NCBI RefSeq assembly: GCF_020616555.1
Contig: NZ_CP085173.1
Location: 8,882,001 to 8,946,000, forward strand
Origin: Streptomyces longhuiensis
Lineage (GTDB): Bacteria > Actinomycetota > Actinomycetes > Streptomycetales > Streptomycetaceae
Length of the DNA stretch: 64,000 nucleotides
Reading direction: 5' to 3'
Part shown: positions 54,583 through 63,502 of the stretch, one piece after another
Position numbering within the stretch: position 1 is the first letter of the stretch
Layout: each line of letters opens with the position of its first letter
Program-made: the position numbers and the translations under genes
Notes under the pieces: generated by a model
Database searches by the model: none
Told to the model about the DNA's origin: nothing
The model's input: the letters and a program-made list of their open reading frames with translations, nothing else

Positions 54583-54630
54583 AGGACGTACACGTACTAT
54601 ACCGTCGCAGGAGTAGGACGTGTACGTCCT
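54583..54630. promoter_or_regulatory. Paired MarR operators between marR and vdcB
   Basis: AGGACGTACACG (54583-54594) and CGTGTACGTCCT (54619-54630) are perfect inverted copies. The right box is also a near-palindrome by itself, AGGACGT-GT-ACGTCCT (54615-54630). The left box repeats it with one change, 32 bp away, about three helical turns, so two dimers could bind the same face. Confidence 0.8.
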
Positions 54631-54669
54631 TGTTTGTGGTGGGCGACGACGTGAGACGGAGGTGGCGAC

Positions 54670-55272
54670 GTGCGGCTTGTCGTCGCGATGACAGGAGCGA
54701 CCGGTGCGCCCTTCGGCGTACGGCTTCTGGAGGTGCTGGGTGAACTGGGCGTGGAGACGCACCTGGTCGTGAGTCGATGGGCCCGGGCGACTCTCACCCA
54801 GGAGACCGGGCTCAGCGTGCGCCAGGTGCAGGCGATGGCATCGGTGTGCCACAGCCCCGACGACCAAGGGGCGTCGATCTCCAGCGGGTCCTTCCGCGTG
54901 GACGGCATGGTCGTCGTGCCGTGCAGCATGAAGACGCTGGCCGCCATTCGGACGGGCTACGGGGACGGGCTGATCGGACGCGCGGCGGACGTGATGCTCA
55001 AGGAGCGGCGGCGCCTTGTCCTGGTGGCGCGCGAGACCCCGCTGTCGGCCGTGCATCTGGAGAACATGCTCGAGTTGACCCGTATGGGCGCCACCGTCAT
55101 GCCACCGGTGCCCGCGTTCTACAACCAACCCACCTCCATCGCGGACCTCGTCGACCACATCGTGGCGCGCGTCCTCGACCAGTTCGACCTGGACATGCCC
55201 GCCGCCAAGCGCTGGCAGGGCCTGACGGCGGCCGCACCCGGCGGACCTGCCCGGGACGTCAAGGGCGCCTGA
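54670..55272 (+). CDS. vdcB: UbiX-like flavin prenyltransferase, hydroxyarylic acid decarboxylase subunit B
   Basis: The 200-residue flavoprotein has the UbiX/Pad1 fold: V-A-M-T-G-A-T-G-A-P-F-G near 4, V-V-P-C-S-M-K-T-L-A near 79, R-A-A-D-V-M-L-K-E-R-R-R-L near 103, and F-Y-N-Q-P-T near 152. It makes prenylated FMN for the partner UbiD decarboxylase. The GTG at 54670 has GGAGG upstream. It is followed after 63 bp by the UbiD gene, the vdcB-vdcC order of the Streptomyces vanillate/4-hydroxybenzoate decarboxylase cluster. Confidence 0.9.
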   Translation: MRLVVAMTGATGAPFGVRLLEVLGELGVETHLVVSRWARATLTQETGLSVRQVQAMASVCHSPDDQGASISSGSFRVDGMVVVPCSMKTLAAIRTGYGDGLIGRAADVMLKERRRLVLVARETPLSAVHLENMLELTRMGATVMPPVPAFYNQPTSIADLVDHIVARVLDQFDLDMPAAKRWQGLTAAAPGGPARDVKGA

Positions 55273-55335
55273 GGCGTCCACCTACCCGGATCCAGCCCGG
55301 CGCCCCAATTCACTTATACAGAACAGGGATGTGTC

Positions 55336-56835
55336 ATGACTCAACACGGCAGCGCGCTCAACTTTCGTGACTTCGTACAGGAGTTGCTCGACTCGGGAGA
55401 CGCGGTCGCCATCCAGGAGCCGGTCAGCCCCACACTCGAAGCCGGTGCCATCACCCGTCGCGTCTACGAGACCCGCAGCGCCGCCCCGCTGTTCGGCAAC
55501 CTCACCGAGGGAGACGCGGGATTCAGGATCCTCGGAGCGCCCGCCGGCCTGAGCCCCCTCAAGGGCGGCGCCTACGGTCGGATCGCCACGCACTTCGGAC
55601 TGCCGCGCGACACGACGCCCCGCGCCCTGCTGGAACACCTCGTCTCCGCCATGCACGCCGACCCCGTCGCCCCACGCGTGGTGGAAACCGGCCCCTGCAA
55701 GGAGAACGTGGTGCGCGGCAGCGACGTCGACCTCCGCCGATTCCCGGCGCCGCTGCTGCACGAACAGGACGGCGGCCGCTACCTCGGCACGTACGGCTTC
55801 CACGTGGTGCGCACGCCCGACGGGGAGTGGACGAGCTGGTCGGTCGCCCGCACCATGCTCAACACCCGCGACACCCTGGTCGGCCCGGCCATGCCGCAGC
55901 AGCACATCGGCATGATCCACCAGATGTGGCGGGAGAGGGGCGAGCCAACCCCTTGGGCGATGGTGCTCGGCGCCCCGCCCGCCGCGCTCGCCGCCGCGGG
56001 CATGCCGCTGCCCGCCGGGGTCGACGAGGACGGCTACGTCGGCGCGCTGACCGGAAGCCCCGTCGAGGTGGTCCGTACCGAGACCAACGGCCTCTACGTA
56101 CCGGCCAACGCCGAGATCGTGCTGGAGGGCTGGATCGGCCACGACGAGACGGCGCCCGAAGGGCCGATGGGGGAGTACCACGGCTACTCCTTCACCGGCA
56201 GCAAGCCGCAGCCCGTCTTCCACGTCGAGGCGGTGACCCACCGGAACGACGCCATTCTCCCTGCCTGCGTGGCGGGTCTGCCCCCGGAGGAGAACCACAC
56301 CATCTGGGGCACGATGATCTCGGCCACGTCCCTCGATGTCCTGCGTTCCGCCGGTCTGCCGGTGTCCATGGCCTGGTGCTCGTACGAGGCCGCGACCTGC
56401 TGGATCGCCGTCGCGGTCGACACGCGGCGCCTGGCGGAGACGGGGATGGGGGAGAAGGAGCTGGCGGACGCCGTGGCCGGGGTCCTCTTCGGCTCGCACA
56501 CGGGATGGCTGGTGCCCAAGGTGGTGCTCGTCGCGGACGACATCGACATCACCGACATCGACCAGCTGGTGTGGGCGATGGCCACCCGCTACCACCCCGG
56601 CACGGGCGAGTACGTCTACCCGCAGGCGCCGGGTATTCCGATGGTCCCGTACCTCACCGAGGAAGAGGTGCGCACGGGCAGGGGCGGCAAGTCCGTCATG
56701 AGCTGTCTGCTGCCCGGGCAGTTCGAGGGCCGGGCGGCGGGCGTCACCGCTTCGTTCGCGAACTCGTTCCCGGACGACGTGCGTCGGCGGGTGGTCGAGA
56801 ACTGGGCCAACTACGGTTTTCCGGTGGCTGGTTGA
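55336..56835 (+). CDS. vdcC: UbiD-family hydroxyarylic acid decarboxylase (VdcC-like)
   Basis: The 499-residue prenyl-FMN-dependent decarboxylase has the N-terminal L-N-F-R-D-F-V-Q-E-L and the active-site region E-G-P-M-G-E-Y-H-G-Y near 280, which holds the conserved Glu residues. N-H-T-I-W-G near 320 and a C-terminal T-G-R-G-G-K-S-V-M segment also fit. Length and motifs fit VdcC, which reversibly removes CO2 from vanillate or 4-hydroxybenzoate to give guaiacol or phenol. The small third subunit gene vdcD is not downstream; the next gene is convergent, 34 bp away. Confidence 0.9.
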   Translation: MTQHGSALNFRDFVQELLDSGDAVAIQEPVSPTLEAGAITRRVYETRSAAPLFGNLTEGDAGFRILGAPAGLSPLKGGAYGRIATHFGLPRDTTPRALLEHLVSAMHADPVAPRVVETGPCKENVVRGSDVDLRRFPAPLLHEQDGGRYLGTYGFHVVRTPDGEWTSWSVARTMLNTRDTLVGPAMPQQHIGMIHQMWRERGEPTPWAMVLGAPPAALAAAGMPLPAGVDEDGYVGALTGSPVEVVRTETNGLYVPANAEIVLEGWIGHDETAPEGPMGEYHGYSFTGSKPQPVFHVEAVTHRNDAILPACVAGLPPEENHTIWGTMISATSLDVLRSAGLPVSMAWCSYEAATCWIAVAVDTRRLAETGMGEKELADAVAGVLFGSHTGWLVPKVVLVADDIDITDIDQLVWAMATRYHPGTGEYVYPQAPGIPMVPYLTEEEVRTGRGGKSVMSCLLPGQFEGRAAGVTASFANSFPDDVRRRVVENWANYGFPVAG

Positions 56836-56869
56836 GCGATAGCGGGCGGCCCGATGTCCGCGGGGGCGT

Positions 56870-58822
56870 TCAGCCCACGTGCACGCGAGGGCGGCGGGCC
56901 GGGTTCGGTTCGGCCTCTCGCAGGACCTCGCGGGTGACGGGGGCCACCTCGCCCTGGCCGAAGAGGAAGAAGCGCAGGAAGTTGGCGAGGGGATTGCCCT
57001 CCGTCCACTCGAAGTAGATGTGGGGAACCCGGCCGGTGGTGTCGCGGATGTGCAGGAGCAGGGCGGCCAGGGCGTTGGGGATGGAGGTGGCCTCCAGGCT
57101 GAGGACCCGGTAGCGGCTGTGCAGCACCTCGCCGCGTACGTTCAGATCCCCCTCGAATTCCGACGGGTCGAGCACCGTGACCTCGACGAAGACGAAGTCC
57201 TCCTGGGCCGGGACGTCGTTGTCGTGGCGGATCTGGTCGATCTTCTCGCGGTACTCGGCGATGTCGCGGTTGTCGGGCTCGTTCGCGATGAACCTGACCT
57301 TGCGGCTGGCGATGTCGCGGACGAAGCGCTCGGCCATGGCGTCGAACGTGACGTGGGTGACACGCAGTTCGAAGGCGCGGGCCAGCCGGGAGAGGAACGA
57401 GACGAGCATGATGCCGGCGATGAAGCAGGCACCGATCTTCACACCGTCCGGGCGCTCGATGACGTTGACGACCGTCGTGTAGAGGAACACCGCCGAGATG
57501 ATGGCGAAGCCGATGGTCCAGTTGCGCTGCCCGGCCTTGCGCGCGGCGATGGTGACGGCGATCGCGGCGGAGCAGATCAGGACAAGGACACCGGTCGCGT
57601 AGGCGCCGCCCTGCGCGTCGACGTCGGCGTCGAAGATCCAGGTCACCAGGAACGCGATCAGGGTGAAGACGATCACCATCGGACGTACGGCGCGGGCCCA
57701 GTGCGGCGCCATGCCGTACCGCGGCAGGTAGCGGGGCATCAGGTTGAGGAGCCCGGCCATCGCGGAGGCCCCCGCGAACCACAGGATCGCGATGGTGGAG
57801 ATGTCGTAGACCGTGCCGAAGGCGCTGCCCAGGTACTCGTGCGCCAGATACGCGAGCGCCCGGCCGTTTGCCTGGCCGCCGGACTCGAACTCCTTCTCCG
57901 GGATGAGCAGTGTGGTGATGAAGCTGGTGCAGACGAGGAACACACTCATGATCACGGCGGCCGTCGTCAGCAGTTTCTTGGCGCCCCGGATACGGCCCGC
58001 CGGCCGCTCCTCGGTGTCGGTGGGGTCGCCCTTCACGTGAGGCATGACCGCCACGCCGGTCTCGAAGCCGGAGAGGCCGAGCGCGAGCTTGGGGAAGACT
58101 AGCAGGGCGACCCCGATCATGGCGAACGCGTTGCCGTGCTGGGTGGTGAGCGCCGTGGTCCAGTCGGTGATCACATGCTCCTTCGTGATCACGTGCCAGA
58201 GGCCGGTCACCACCACCACGACGTTGAGCGAGAGATAGATGCCGACGAGGACGACGGCGACGCCGATCGCCTCCAGGAAACCCTTGAGGAACACCGCGCC
58301 GAGCAGGGCCACCAGTACGAGGGTGATGACCATCTGTTTGTTGTGCAGGGTGTCCGTCAGATGGGGGTTCTCCACGAGGTGGGTGGAGGCGTCCGCCGCC
58401 GACAGGGTGATGGTGATGAGGAAGTCGGTCGCGGCGAAGCCGAGCAGGGTGAGGACGAACAGCTTGCCCTTCCAGAAGGACAGCAGCCGCTCCAGCATCG
58501 CGATCGAGCCCTCGCCGTGCGGGCTCTCCTCGGCGACCCGGCGGTACACCGGCAGCGCACCGACGAGAGTGACGATCACCAGCACGATGGTCGCCACCGG
58601 CGACAGCAGACCGGCCGCGAGAGCCGCGATGCCGGGCTGGTAGCCGAGGGTGGAGAAGTAGTCGACGCCGGTCAGGCACATCACGCGCCACCAGGGCTGC
58701 CCCTTGTGGGACGGTTCCGGCTCGGCGGCCGCCCCCTGAGGGGTGGTCTTGGCCATGTCGGACAGGCCCTCGAGCATCCACGCGCGCAGGCGCCCCTGAC
58801 GGTGCCCGTGGGTGGTGGCCAT
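56870..58822 (-). CDS. APC-superfamily permease with long cytoplasmic C-terminal domain
   Basis: The 650-residue protein has about 12 TM helices at about 60-460. It includes [15 protein letters not shown] near 52, the usual substrate-entry helix, and [13 protein letters not shown] near 250. A cytosolic domain of about 190 residues follows ([38 protein letters not shown]). Fold and size match amino-acid/polyamine/organocation transporters of the kind found near K+ transport genes in actinobacteria. Substrate not assigned. ATG at 58822 after AGGAG. Confidence 0.8.
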   Translation of the reverse strand: MATTHGHRQGRLRAWMLEGLSDMAKTTPQGAAAEPEPSHKGQPWWRVMCLTGVDYFSTLGYQPGIAALAAGLLSPVATIVLVIVTLVGALPVYRRVAEESPHGEGSIAMLERLLSFWKGKLFVLTLLGFAATDFLITITLSAADASTHLVENPHLTDTLHNKQMVITLVLVALLGAVFLKGFLEAIGVAVVLVGIYLSLNVVVVVTGLWHVITKEHVITDWTTALTTQHGNAFAMIGVALLVFPKLALGLSGFETGVAVMPHVKGDPTDTEERPAGRIRGAKKLLTTAAVIMSVFLVCTSFITTLLIPEKEFESGGQANGRALAYLAHEYLGSAFGTVYDISTIAILWFAGASAMAGLLNLMPRYLPRYGMAPHWARAVRPMVIVFTLIAFLVTWIFDADVDAQGGAYATGVLVLICSAAIAVTIAARKAGQRNWTIGFAIISAVFLYTTVVNVIERPDGVKIGACFIAGIMLVSFLSRLARAFELRVTHVTFDAMAERFVRDIASRKVRFIANEPDNRDIAEYREKIDQIRHDNDVPAQEDFVFVEVTVLDPSEFEGDLNVRGEVLHSRYRVLSLEATSIPNALAALLLHIRDTTGRVPHIYFEWTEGNPLANFLRFFLFGQGEVAPVTREVLREAEPNPARRPRVHVG

Positions 58823-59164
58823 CGGTGTACTCCTGACGTGCTGCCCAGCCCGGGGTCCCGGCCATCACACGGACACCCGGGCCGACGTCACAGCTCGCGA
58901 GACCCAGGCCCACGCCTGGCTCCGCGCCGAGAGGAACGGCGCCGCTCGTCCGTGCCGCCATTGTCACCACCGGCCGGAGGATCGGCACGGCGACGGAGCG
59001 CAATCGGCGGGGGTCCCGACCGGGCGATGGACGGTGTTCAGGCCGCGCAGCACACTTGAAAGGAAGGCAGGTCACGCGGCTGCCCCCGCGCTTCGCGGGG
59101 CGGGCGGAGCACCCCCGTGATACCTAGATCTGGGGGCGGTGCCCGAGAGCTGGAGGCGACGCGT
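58823..59164. other. Divergent intergenic region with a small hairpin
   Basis: No supported gene in 342 bp. A 7-bp hairpin CCCCGCG-CTT-CGCGGGG lies at 59084-59100, 64 bp before the DUF4118 gene. No riboswitch-like structure is apparent to me. Confidence 0.5.
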
Positions 59165-59929
59165 ATGACCGGCAATCCGCTGACCGGCTATCCCGTGCGG
59201 GACCGGATCGCGCTGGCCGCGGGCCTCGTCGGCCCCTTCCTCGTCGCGCTCGTGCTGGTGCCTTTCCGCACGGACCTGTCGGCCACCAACGCCGCCCTGA
59301 TCCTGGTCGTGGTGGTCGTCGCCGTGGCGGCCGTCGGCAGTCGAGCGGCGGGCGCTGTCGCGGCGCTGTCGGCGGCGGCCTGGTTCGACTTCTTCCTCAC
59401 CCGCCCGTACCAGCGGTTCAGCATCACCGACTCGGATGACGTCGAGACGGCGGTGCTGCTCCTCGTCGTCGGGCTGATCGTGTCGCAGCTCGCGGCCCGC
59501 GCGCGCCGGCTGAAGGTGGTCACGGTGACGGACGCGGAGTACCTCGCGCGCATCCACGGAACCGCCGACCTCGCCCAGTCGACCACCTCCGCGGACGCGG
59601 TCGTCGGCCATGTGCGTGAGCAGCTGACCGAACTTCTCGGCCTGCGCGGCTGCCGATTCGAGTACGGCACCCTCCTGGGGCGGCCGCCGCGCCTGGAGCA
59701 GGACGGGAACGTGGTGGTCGGCCGCAGGCGCTGGGACGTAGACAGCGGGGGCTGGCCGGACGGTGAGATCGAACTCCGCGCGTACGGCAACGGCCAGTAC
59801 CTCGGCCGCTACATGCTCACGCCCGGACCGGGCCCCGTCCCGTCCCTCCAGGCCCGCCTCGTCGCCGTGACGCTCGCCGATCAGACGGGTGCGGCGCTGG
59901 ACATCACACGCCCGGCGAAGGGCGCCTGA
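59165..59929 (+). CDS. DUF4118 (KdpD-like) membrane protein
   Basis: The 254-residue protein has four TM helices in about residues 12-105, with the DUF4118 signature A-A-W-F-D-F-F-L-T-R-P-Y-Q-R-F near 72, as in the membrane part of the K+ sensor kinase KdpD. A cytosolic domain of about 140 residues follows but no histidine-kinase H, N or G boxes. It is therefore a KdpD-like sensor half without the kinase. ATG at 59165 after GGAGG. It lies upstream of and in line with the KimA-like gene. Confidence 0.82.
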   Translation: MTGNPLTGYPVRDRIALAAGLVGPFLVALVLVPFRTDLSATNAALILVVVVVAVAAVGSRAAGAVAALSAAAWFDFFLTRPYQRFSITDSDDVETAVLLLVVGLIVSQLAARARRLKVVTVTDAEYLARIHGTADLAQSTTSADAVVGHVREQLTELLGLRGCRFEYGTLLGRPPRLEQDGNVVVGRRRWDVDSGGWPDGEIELRAYGNGQYLGRYMLTPGPGPVPSLQARLVAVTLADQTGAALDITRPAKGA

Positions 59930-60144
59930 GGGGTGGGCGGACGCTCGCCCGGTGCCGTGAGCCGACGGCGGCCAGTCCGACGTGACCGTCGCGGCGGCGC
60001 CCGGTGAGGATGGCCTCCTGCCGCGACGTATGGAGCGCGTGAAGAGTGCTCCGGCGCACGTATGGATCACGGCAAGAAGGCTGGGCCCCTTGCCGCACGG
60101 CATTCACGCTGGTCCTCGGATTGCTCAATCGGAGGACCGGCAAC

Positions 60145-62031
60145 ATGGCCGTACACACAGGCAGCGCGAACGCGGCGGAAGACGGCGACGGAGTTCAGGA
60201 GCCGCCTGATGCCGGCGGTGCCGCAGCTGCCCGGGCCGGTGACCGGCACAAGCTCACCGCGCTCCAGGGGCTGGCCGCGCTGTCGCTGGACGCGATGGCC
60301 TCGGTGGCCTACGGACCGGAATCGATCGTTCTGGTGTTGGCCGTGGCCGGTGCCTACGGGATGGGGTTCACGCTTCCCGTCACGCTCGCGATCGCCGGGC
60401 TGCTGGCGGTGCTGGTGGCCTCGTACCGTCAGGTCATCGCCGCGTTCCCGGACGGCGGCGGCTCGTACGCCGTGGCCAAGCGGCATCTGGGGCGCCGCAC
60501 CAGCCTGGTCGCCGCCGGCTCTCTGATCCTCGACTACGTGCTGAACGTCGCGGTCTCCGTCACCGCCGGTGTCGCCGCTCTCACCTCGGCCTTCCCTCAG
60601 CTCTACGGCGAACGGACCTGGATCTGCCTCGGCGTCCTCCTCCTGGTCACGGCCATCAACCTGCGGGGCGTGGTCGACTCGGCCAAGGCGTTCCTGCTGC
60701 CGACCGCCCTCTTCGTCGGCTCGATCCTCGCGATGATCGTGGTCGGGCTCTTCCGCGACGGCCCGGTCAGCACCGCTTCGGCCGACGGTCACACTTCCGC
60801 GCTCGGCGACAGTGCCACCACCGTAGGGGCCCTGCTCCTGCTCAAGGCGTTCGCGGCCGGCTGCTCCGCCCTCACCGGAGTGGAGGCCGTGGCCAACGCG
60901 GTGCCGTCCTTCCGCGCCCCGGCCGCCCGACGCGCCCAGCGCACCGAGGTGGCGCTCGGCGCTCTCCTCGGCGTGATGCTCATCGGCCTTTCCATCCTCA
61001 TCGGCCGCTTCCATCTCCAGCCGGTCGAAGGCGTGACGGTCCTCGCGCAGCTCGCGGACGCCTCGTTCGGACACAACGTGGCCTTCTACGTGGTGCAGTT
61101 CGCGACGATGGTGCTCCTCGCACTCGCCGCCAACACGTCCTTCGGCGGACTGCCCGTACTGATGAGCCTGCTGGCCCGTGACAACCACCTCCCACATGTG
61201 TTCGCCCTCAAGGCCGACCGGCAGGTGCACCGGCACGGGGTGCTCGCGCTGGCCCTGGTCTCCGCGCTCCTGCTGATCTTCTCCGGCGGCGACACGAACA
61301 CCCTCGTCCCGCTCTTCGCGATCGGCGTCTTCATCGGCTTCACCATCTGCCAGGTCGGCATGGTCCGGCACTGGTACGGCGACGGGGTCAAGGGCTGGCG
61401 GGCGAAGGCCGCACTGAACGGCTTCGGCGCCCTGCTGACCGGTGTCGCGGGAGTGGTCGTCACCGCCACCAAGTTCACCGAGGGTGCCTGGCTCATCGTC
61501 CTCGCCCTGCCGCTGCTGGTCCTCGGCTTCGAGCGGGTGCATCGCGCGTACGGCCGCATCGGCGAGCGCCTCGAACTCGGCCGCGTCCCCGAACCGCCCA
61601 AGCGCGTCCACTCGCTGGTCGTCGTACCCGTCTCCGGCCTGTCCAAGCTGACGTGCAAGGCGCTCACCGCGGCCCGTTCGCTGGGTGACGAAGTGCTGGC
61701 GATCACCGTCACGCACCCCGCCCCGGAGGACCGTCGCGAGGCCGAAGCCCTGCACCGGGACTGGGAGTTGTGGAACCCGGGCGTCGATCTCGTCGAGCTC
61801 AGCTCACCCACGCGCGCCCTCGGCCGGCCCGTCTCGGCCTACGTGCGCGAGCTCGCCGCCACCCACCCCGACTCCCAGATCACCGTGCTGATCCCGGAAG
61901 CCGAGTCCGCGCGCGTCTGGCAGCGGATGCTCCAGAACCAGCGCGGCTCCGTCGTCGCGCACGCGGTACGCCGCGACACCGACGCGGTGATCTGCCGACT
62001 TCGCTTCCGCATCGCCGCCGACGGGCGCTGA
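60145..62031 (+). CDS. kimA: KimA-like high-affinity K+ importer (APC superfamily)
   Basis: The 628-residue protein aligns along its length with what I remember of Bacillus KimA (YdaO). It has L-T-A-L-Q-G-L-A-A-L-S-L-D-A-M-A-S-V-A-Y-G near 36, S-Y-R-Q-V-I-A-A-F-P-D-G-G-G-S-Y near 94, A-G-C-S-A-L-T-G-V-E-A-V-A-N-A near 240, and a cytosolic USP-like end with V-V-V-P-V-S-G-L-S-K near 492. KimA imports K+ with H+. In Firmicutes it is repressed through a c-di-AMP riboswitch. None is visible in the 215 bp upstream. ATG at 60145 after GGAGG. Confidence 0.82.
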   Translation: MAVHTGSANAAEDGDGVQEPPDAGGAAAARAGDRHKLTALQGLAALSLDAMASVAYGPESIVLVLAVAGAYGMGFTLPVTLAIAGLLAVLVASYRQVIAAFPDGGGSYAVAKRHLGRRTSLVAAGSLILDYVLNVAVSVTAGVAALTSAFPQLYGERTWICLGVLLLVTAINLRGVVDSAKAFLLPTALFVGSILAMIVVGLFRDGPVSTASADGHTSALGDSATTVGALLLLKAFAAGCSALTGVEAVANAVPSFRAPAARRAQRTEVALGALLGVMLIGLSILIGRFHLQPVEGVTVLAQLADASFGHNVAFYVVQFATMVLLALAANTSFGGLPVLMSLLARDNHLPHVFALKADRQVHRHGVLALALVSALLLIFSGGDTNTLVPLFAIGVFIGFTICQVGMVRHWYGDGVKGWRAKAALNGFGALLTGVAGVVVTATKFTEGAWLIVLALPLLVLGFERVHRAYGRIGERLELGRVPEPPKRVHSLVVVPVSGLSKLTCKALTAARSLGDEVLAITVTHPAPEDRREAEALHRDWELWNPGVDLVELSSPTRALGRPVSAYVRELAATHPDSQITVLIPEAESARVWQRMLQNQRGSVVAHAVRRDTDAVICRLRFRIAADGR

Positions 62032-62063
62032 ACGACCCCCTCTGTCTCGTCTCCCACTCCCGC

Positions 62064-62083
62064 TGTCTTACTGTCGTAGGACA
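62064..62083. promoter_or_regulatory. GntR (YtrA) operator, copy 1
   Basis: TGTCTTAC-TGTC-GTAGGACA, one mismatch from perfect, 68 bp before the regulator start. Confidence 0.6.
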
Positions 62084-62118
62084 TTCAGTCTTGACACCTG
62101 GATCCAGGGTCAGCAAGC

Positions 62119-62138
62119 TGTCTTACTGTCGTAAGACA
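62119..62138. promoter_or_regulatory. GntR (YtrA) operator, copy 2
   Basis: TGTCTTAC-TGTC-GTAAGACA is a perfect 8-bp inverted repeat 12 bp before the gntR start and 55 bp from copy 1. Confidence 0.78.
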
Positions 62139-62150
62139 ACGGGAGAAGCA

Positions 62151-62555
62151 GTGATCGAGTTCGTACTTGACGGCCGTTCACGGGTGGCCACCTACATGCA
62201 ACTTGTGCTCCAGGTGCGCCAGGCTCTGCGGGTCGGTCTCGCCGAGCCCGGGGACCAGCTGCCCAAGGTGCGACAGGTGGCTCAGTCGCTGGCGATCAAT
62301 CCGAACACGGTGTTGAAGGCGTACCGCGAGCTCGAACTCGAAGGACTGGCGGAGGGACGCCCCGGCGTGGGCACGTTCCTCGTAGGCACCCTCGCCGGCC
62401 CGGCCCTGGCCCACCAGGCCGGGCTGCGCGAGGACCTGCTCGCCTGGCTGCACAAGGCCCGGGCCGCGGGTCTGGGCCGCGAGGACATCACCGCGCTGAT
62501 CGACACCACTCTGCGCACCACGCTCGACGCACCGCCGGCCGAGGACGTCTCGTGA
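62151..62555 (+). CDS. YtrA-subfamily GntR regulator
   Basis: The 134-residue protein has the short GntR winged HTH (about 8-80: Y-M-Q-L-V-L-Q-V-R-Q-A-L, L-P-K-V-R-Q-V-A-Q-S-L-A-I-N-P-N-T-V-L-K-A-Y-R-E-L-E) and only about 55 further residues, the YtrA form. These regulators control adjacent ABC transporters, often cell-envelope-stress types. The GTG at 62151 follows GGGAG. It is followed directly by the ABC genes and probably represses the operon through the two TGTCTTAC sites. Confidence 0.88.
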   Translation: MIEFVLDGRSRVATYMQLVLQVRQALRVGLAEPGDQLPKVRQVAQSLAINPNTVLKAYRELELEGLAEGRPGVGTFLVGTLAGPALAHQAGLREDLLAWLHKARAAGLGREDITALIDTTLRTTLDAPPAEDVS

Positions 62556-62602
62556 CCAGTTGGGGGACCAGACATGCGTGACCAGTTGGGGGATCGGACA
62601 TG
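62551..62602. repeat. 26-bp tandem duplication over the ABC ATPase start site
   Basis: The 26 bp at 62551-62576 repeat at 62577-62602 with two changes. Each copy contains CAGTTGGGGGA followed by ACATG, so a ribosome site and start codon are doubled. The first copy's ATG (62574) opens a 9-codon frame whose stop overlaps the ATPase ATG (ATGA). Confidence 0.85.
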
Positions 62603-63502
62603 ACGAACATGGCGTTGGAGACCGACGCACTCGGAAAGCGGTACGGGCGCACATGGGCACTCCAGGAGTGCTCCCTGCACCTGCCCGCCGGCCGGATCGC
62701 CGGTCTCGCCGGACCCAACGGAGCGGGCAAGTCCACCCTCCTGCACCTCGCCGTCGGACTGCTGCGGCCCGACACCGGACAGGTGCGCGTCTTCGGCCAG
62801 GATCCGCGTGACAACACCGCTGTCCTGCGGGAGGTCGGATTCGTGGCCCAGGACACGCCGCTCTACCGCGACTTCACCGCCGCGGACCTCATCACCCTCG
62901 GCGGAAAGCTCAACAGCCGCTGGGACGCCGCCTTCGCCCGTGAGCGGATCGGTCAACTCGACATTCCGCTCAAGAAGCCGGTCGGGAAACTCTCCGGCGG
63001 GCAGCGCGCCCAGGTGGCACTGGCGCTGGCCATGGCCAAGCGGCCCCGTCTGCTGCTGCTCGACGAGCCGGTCGCGGCGCTCGACCCCCTGGCGCGACGG
63101 GAGTTCATGCAGGCGCTGATGGGCGTGGTCGCCGAGAGCGGCACGACAGTGCTGCTGTCCTCACACCTGGTGGCGGACCTGGAACGGGTCTGCGACTACC
63201 TGATCGTGCTGCAGAAGGCACAGGTCCGTCTGGTCGGGGCGATCGACGAGCTGCTCGACGAACACCGGACGTTGGTCGGTCCGCGCACCGAGCCGGACGC
63301 TGTCCCGATGGAGGGCCCGGCCCAGGTCGTCAACGCCAGCCACACCGATCGCCAGTCCACGCTGCTCGTCCGCACGAAGGGACGCCCCGTCGACGACCCG
63401 GCCTGGACCCGGCACGAGGTGACTCTGGAAGACCTCGTCCTCGCCTACCTCCACACGGCCGACACCCGTGCGGCGCGCACCGTTTCGGAGGTGACCGCAT
63501 GA
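62600..63502 (+). CDS. ABC transporter ATP-binding protein
   Basis: The 300-residue protein has Walker A G-P-N-G-A-G-K-S-T near 39, Q-loop V-A-Q-D-T near 82, signature L-S-G-G-Q-R-A-Q near 134, Walker B L-L-L-L-D-E-P and the H-loop S-S-H-L. A C-terminal tail of about 80 residues is typical of YtrB-like ATPases. It energises the permease encoded next (ATGA overlap). The cargo may be a peptide, lipid or antibiotic. The ATG at 62600 is in the second copy of the 26-bp duplication. Confidence 0.93.
   Translation: MTNMALETDALGKRYGRTWALQECSLHLPAGRIAGLAGPNGAGKSTLLHLAVGLLRPDTGQVRVFGQDPRDNTAVLREVGFVAQDTPLYRDFTAADLITLGGKLNSRWDAAFARERIGQLDIPLKKPVGKLSGGQRAQVALALAMAKRPRLLLLDEPVAALDPLARREFMQALMGVVAESGTTVLLSSHLVADLERVCDYLIVLQKAQVRLVGAIDELLDEHRTLVGPRTEPDAVPMEGPAQVVNASHTDRQSTLLVRTKGRPVDDPAWTRHEVTLEDLVLAYLHTADTRAARTVSEVTA

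Noticed and set aside
59930..60144. Search for a c-di-AMP (ydaO-type) riboswitch upstream of the KimA-like gene
   Set aside because: I could not find its conserved segments by eye. A covariance-model scan would decide.
60067..61755. 562-codon minus-strand frame opposite kimA
   Set aside because: Antisense shadow. The plus strand matches KimA along its length.
62091..62129. TTGACA at 62091 as part of a gntR promoter
   Set aside because: No acceptable -10 hexamer lies 16-19 bp downstream; the nearest candidate is 27 bp away.
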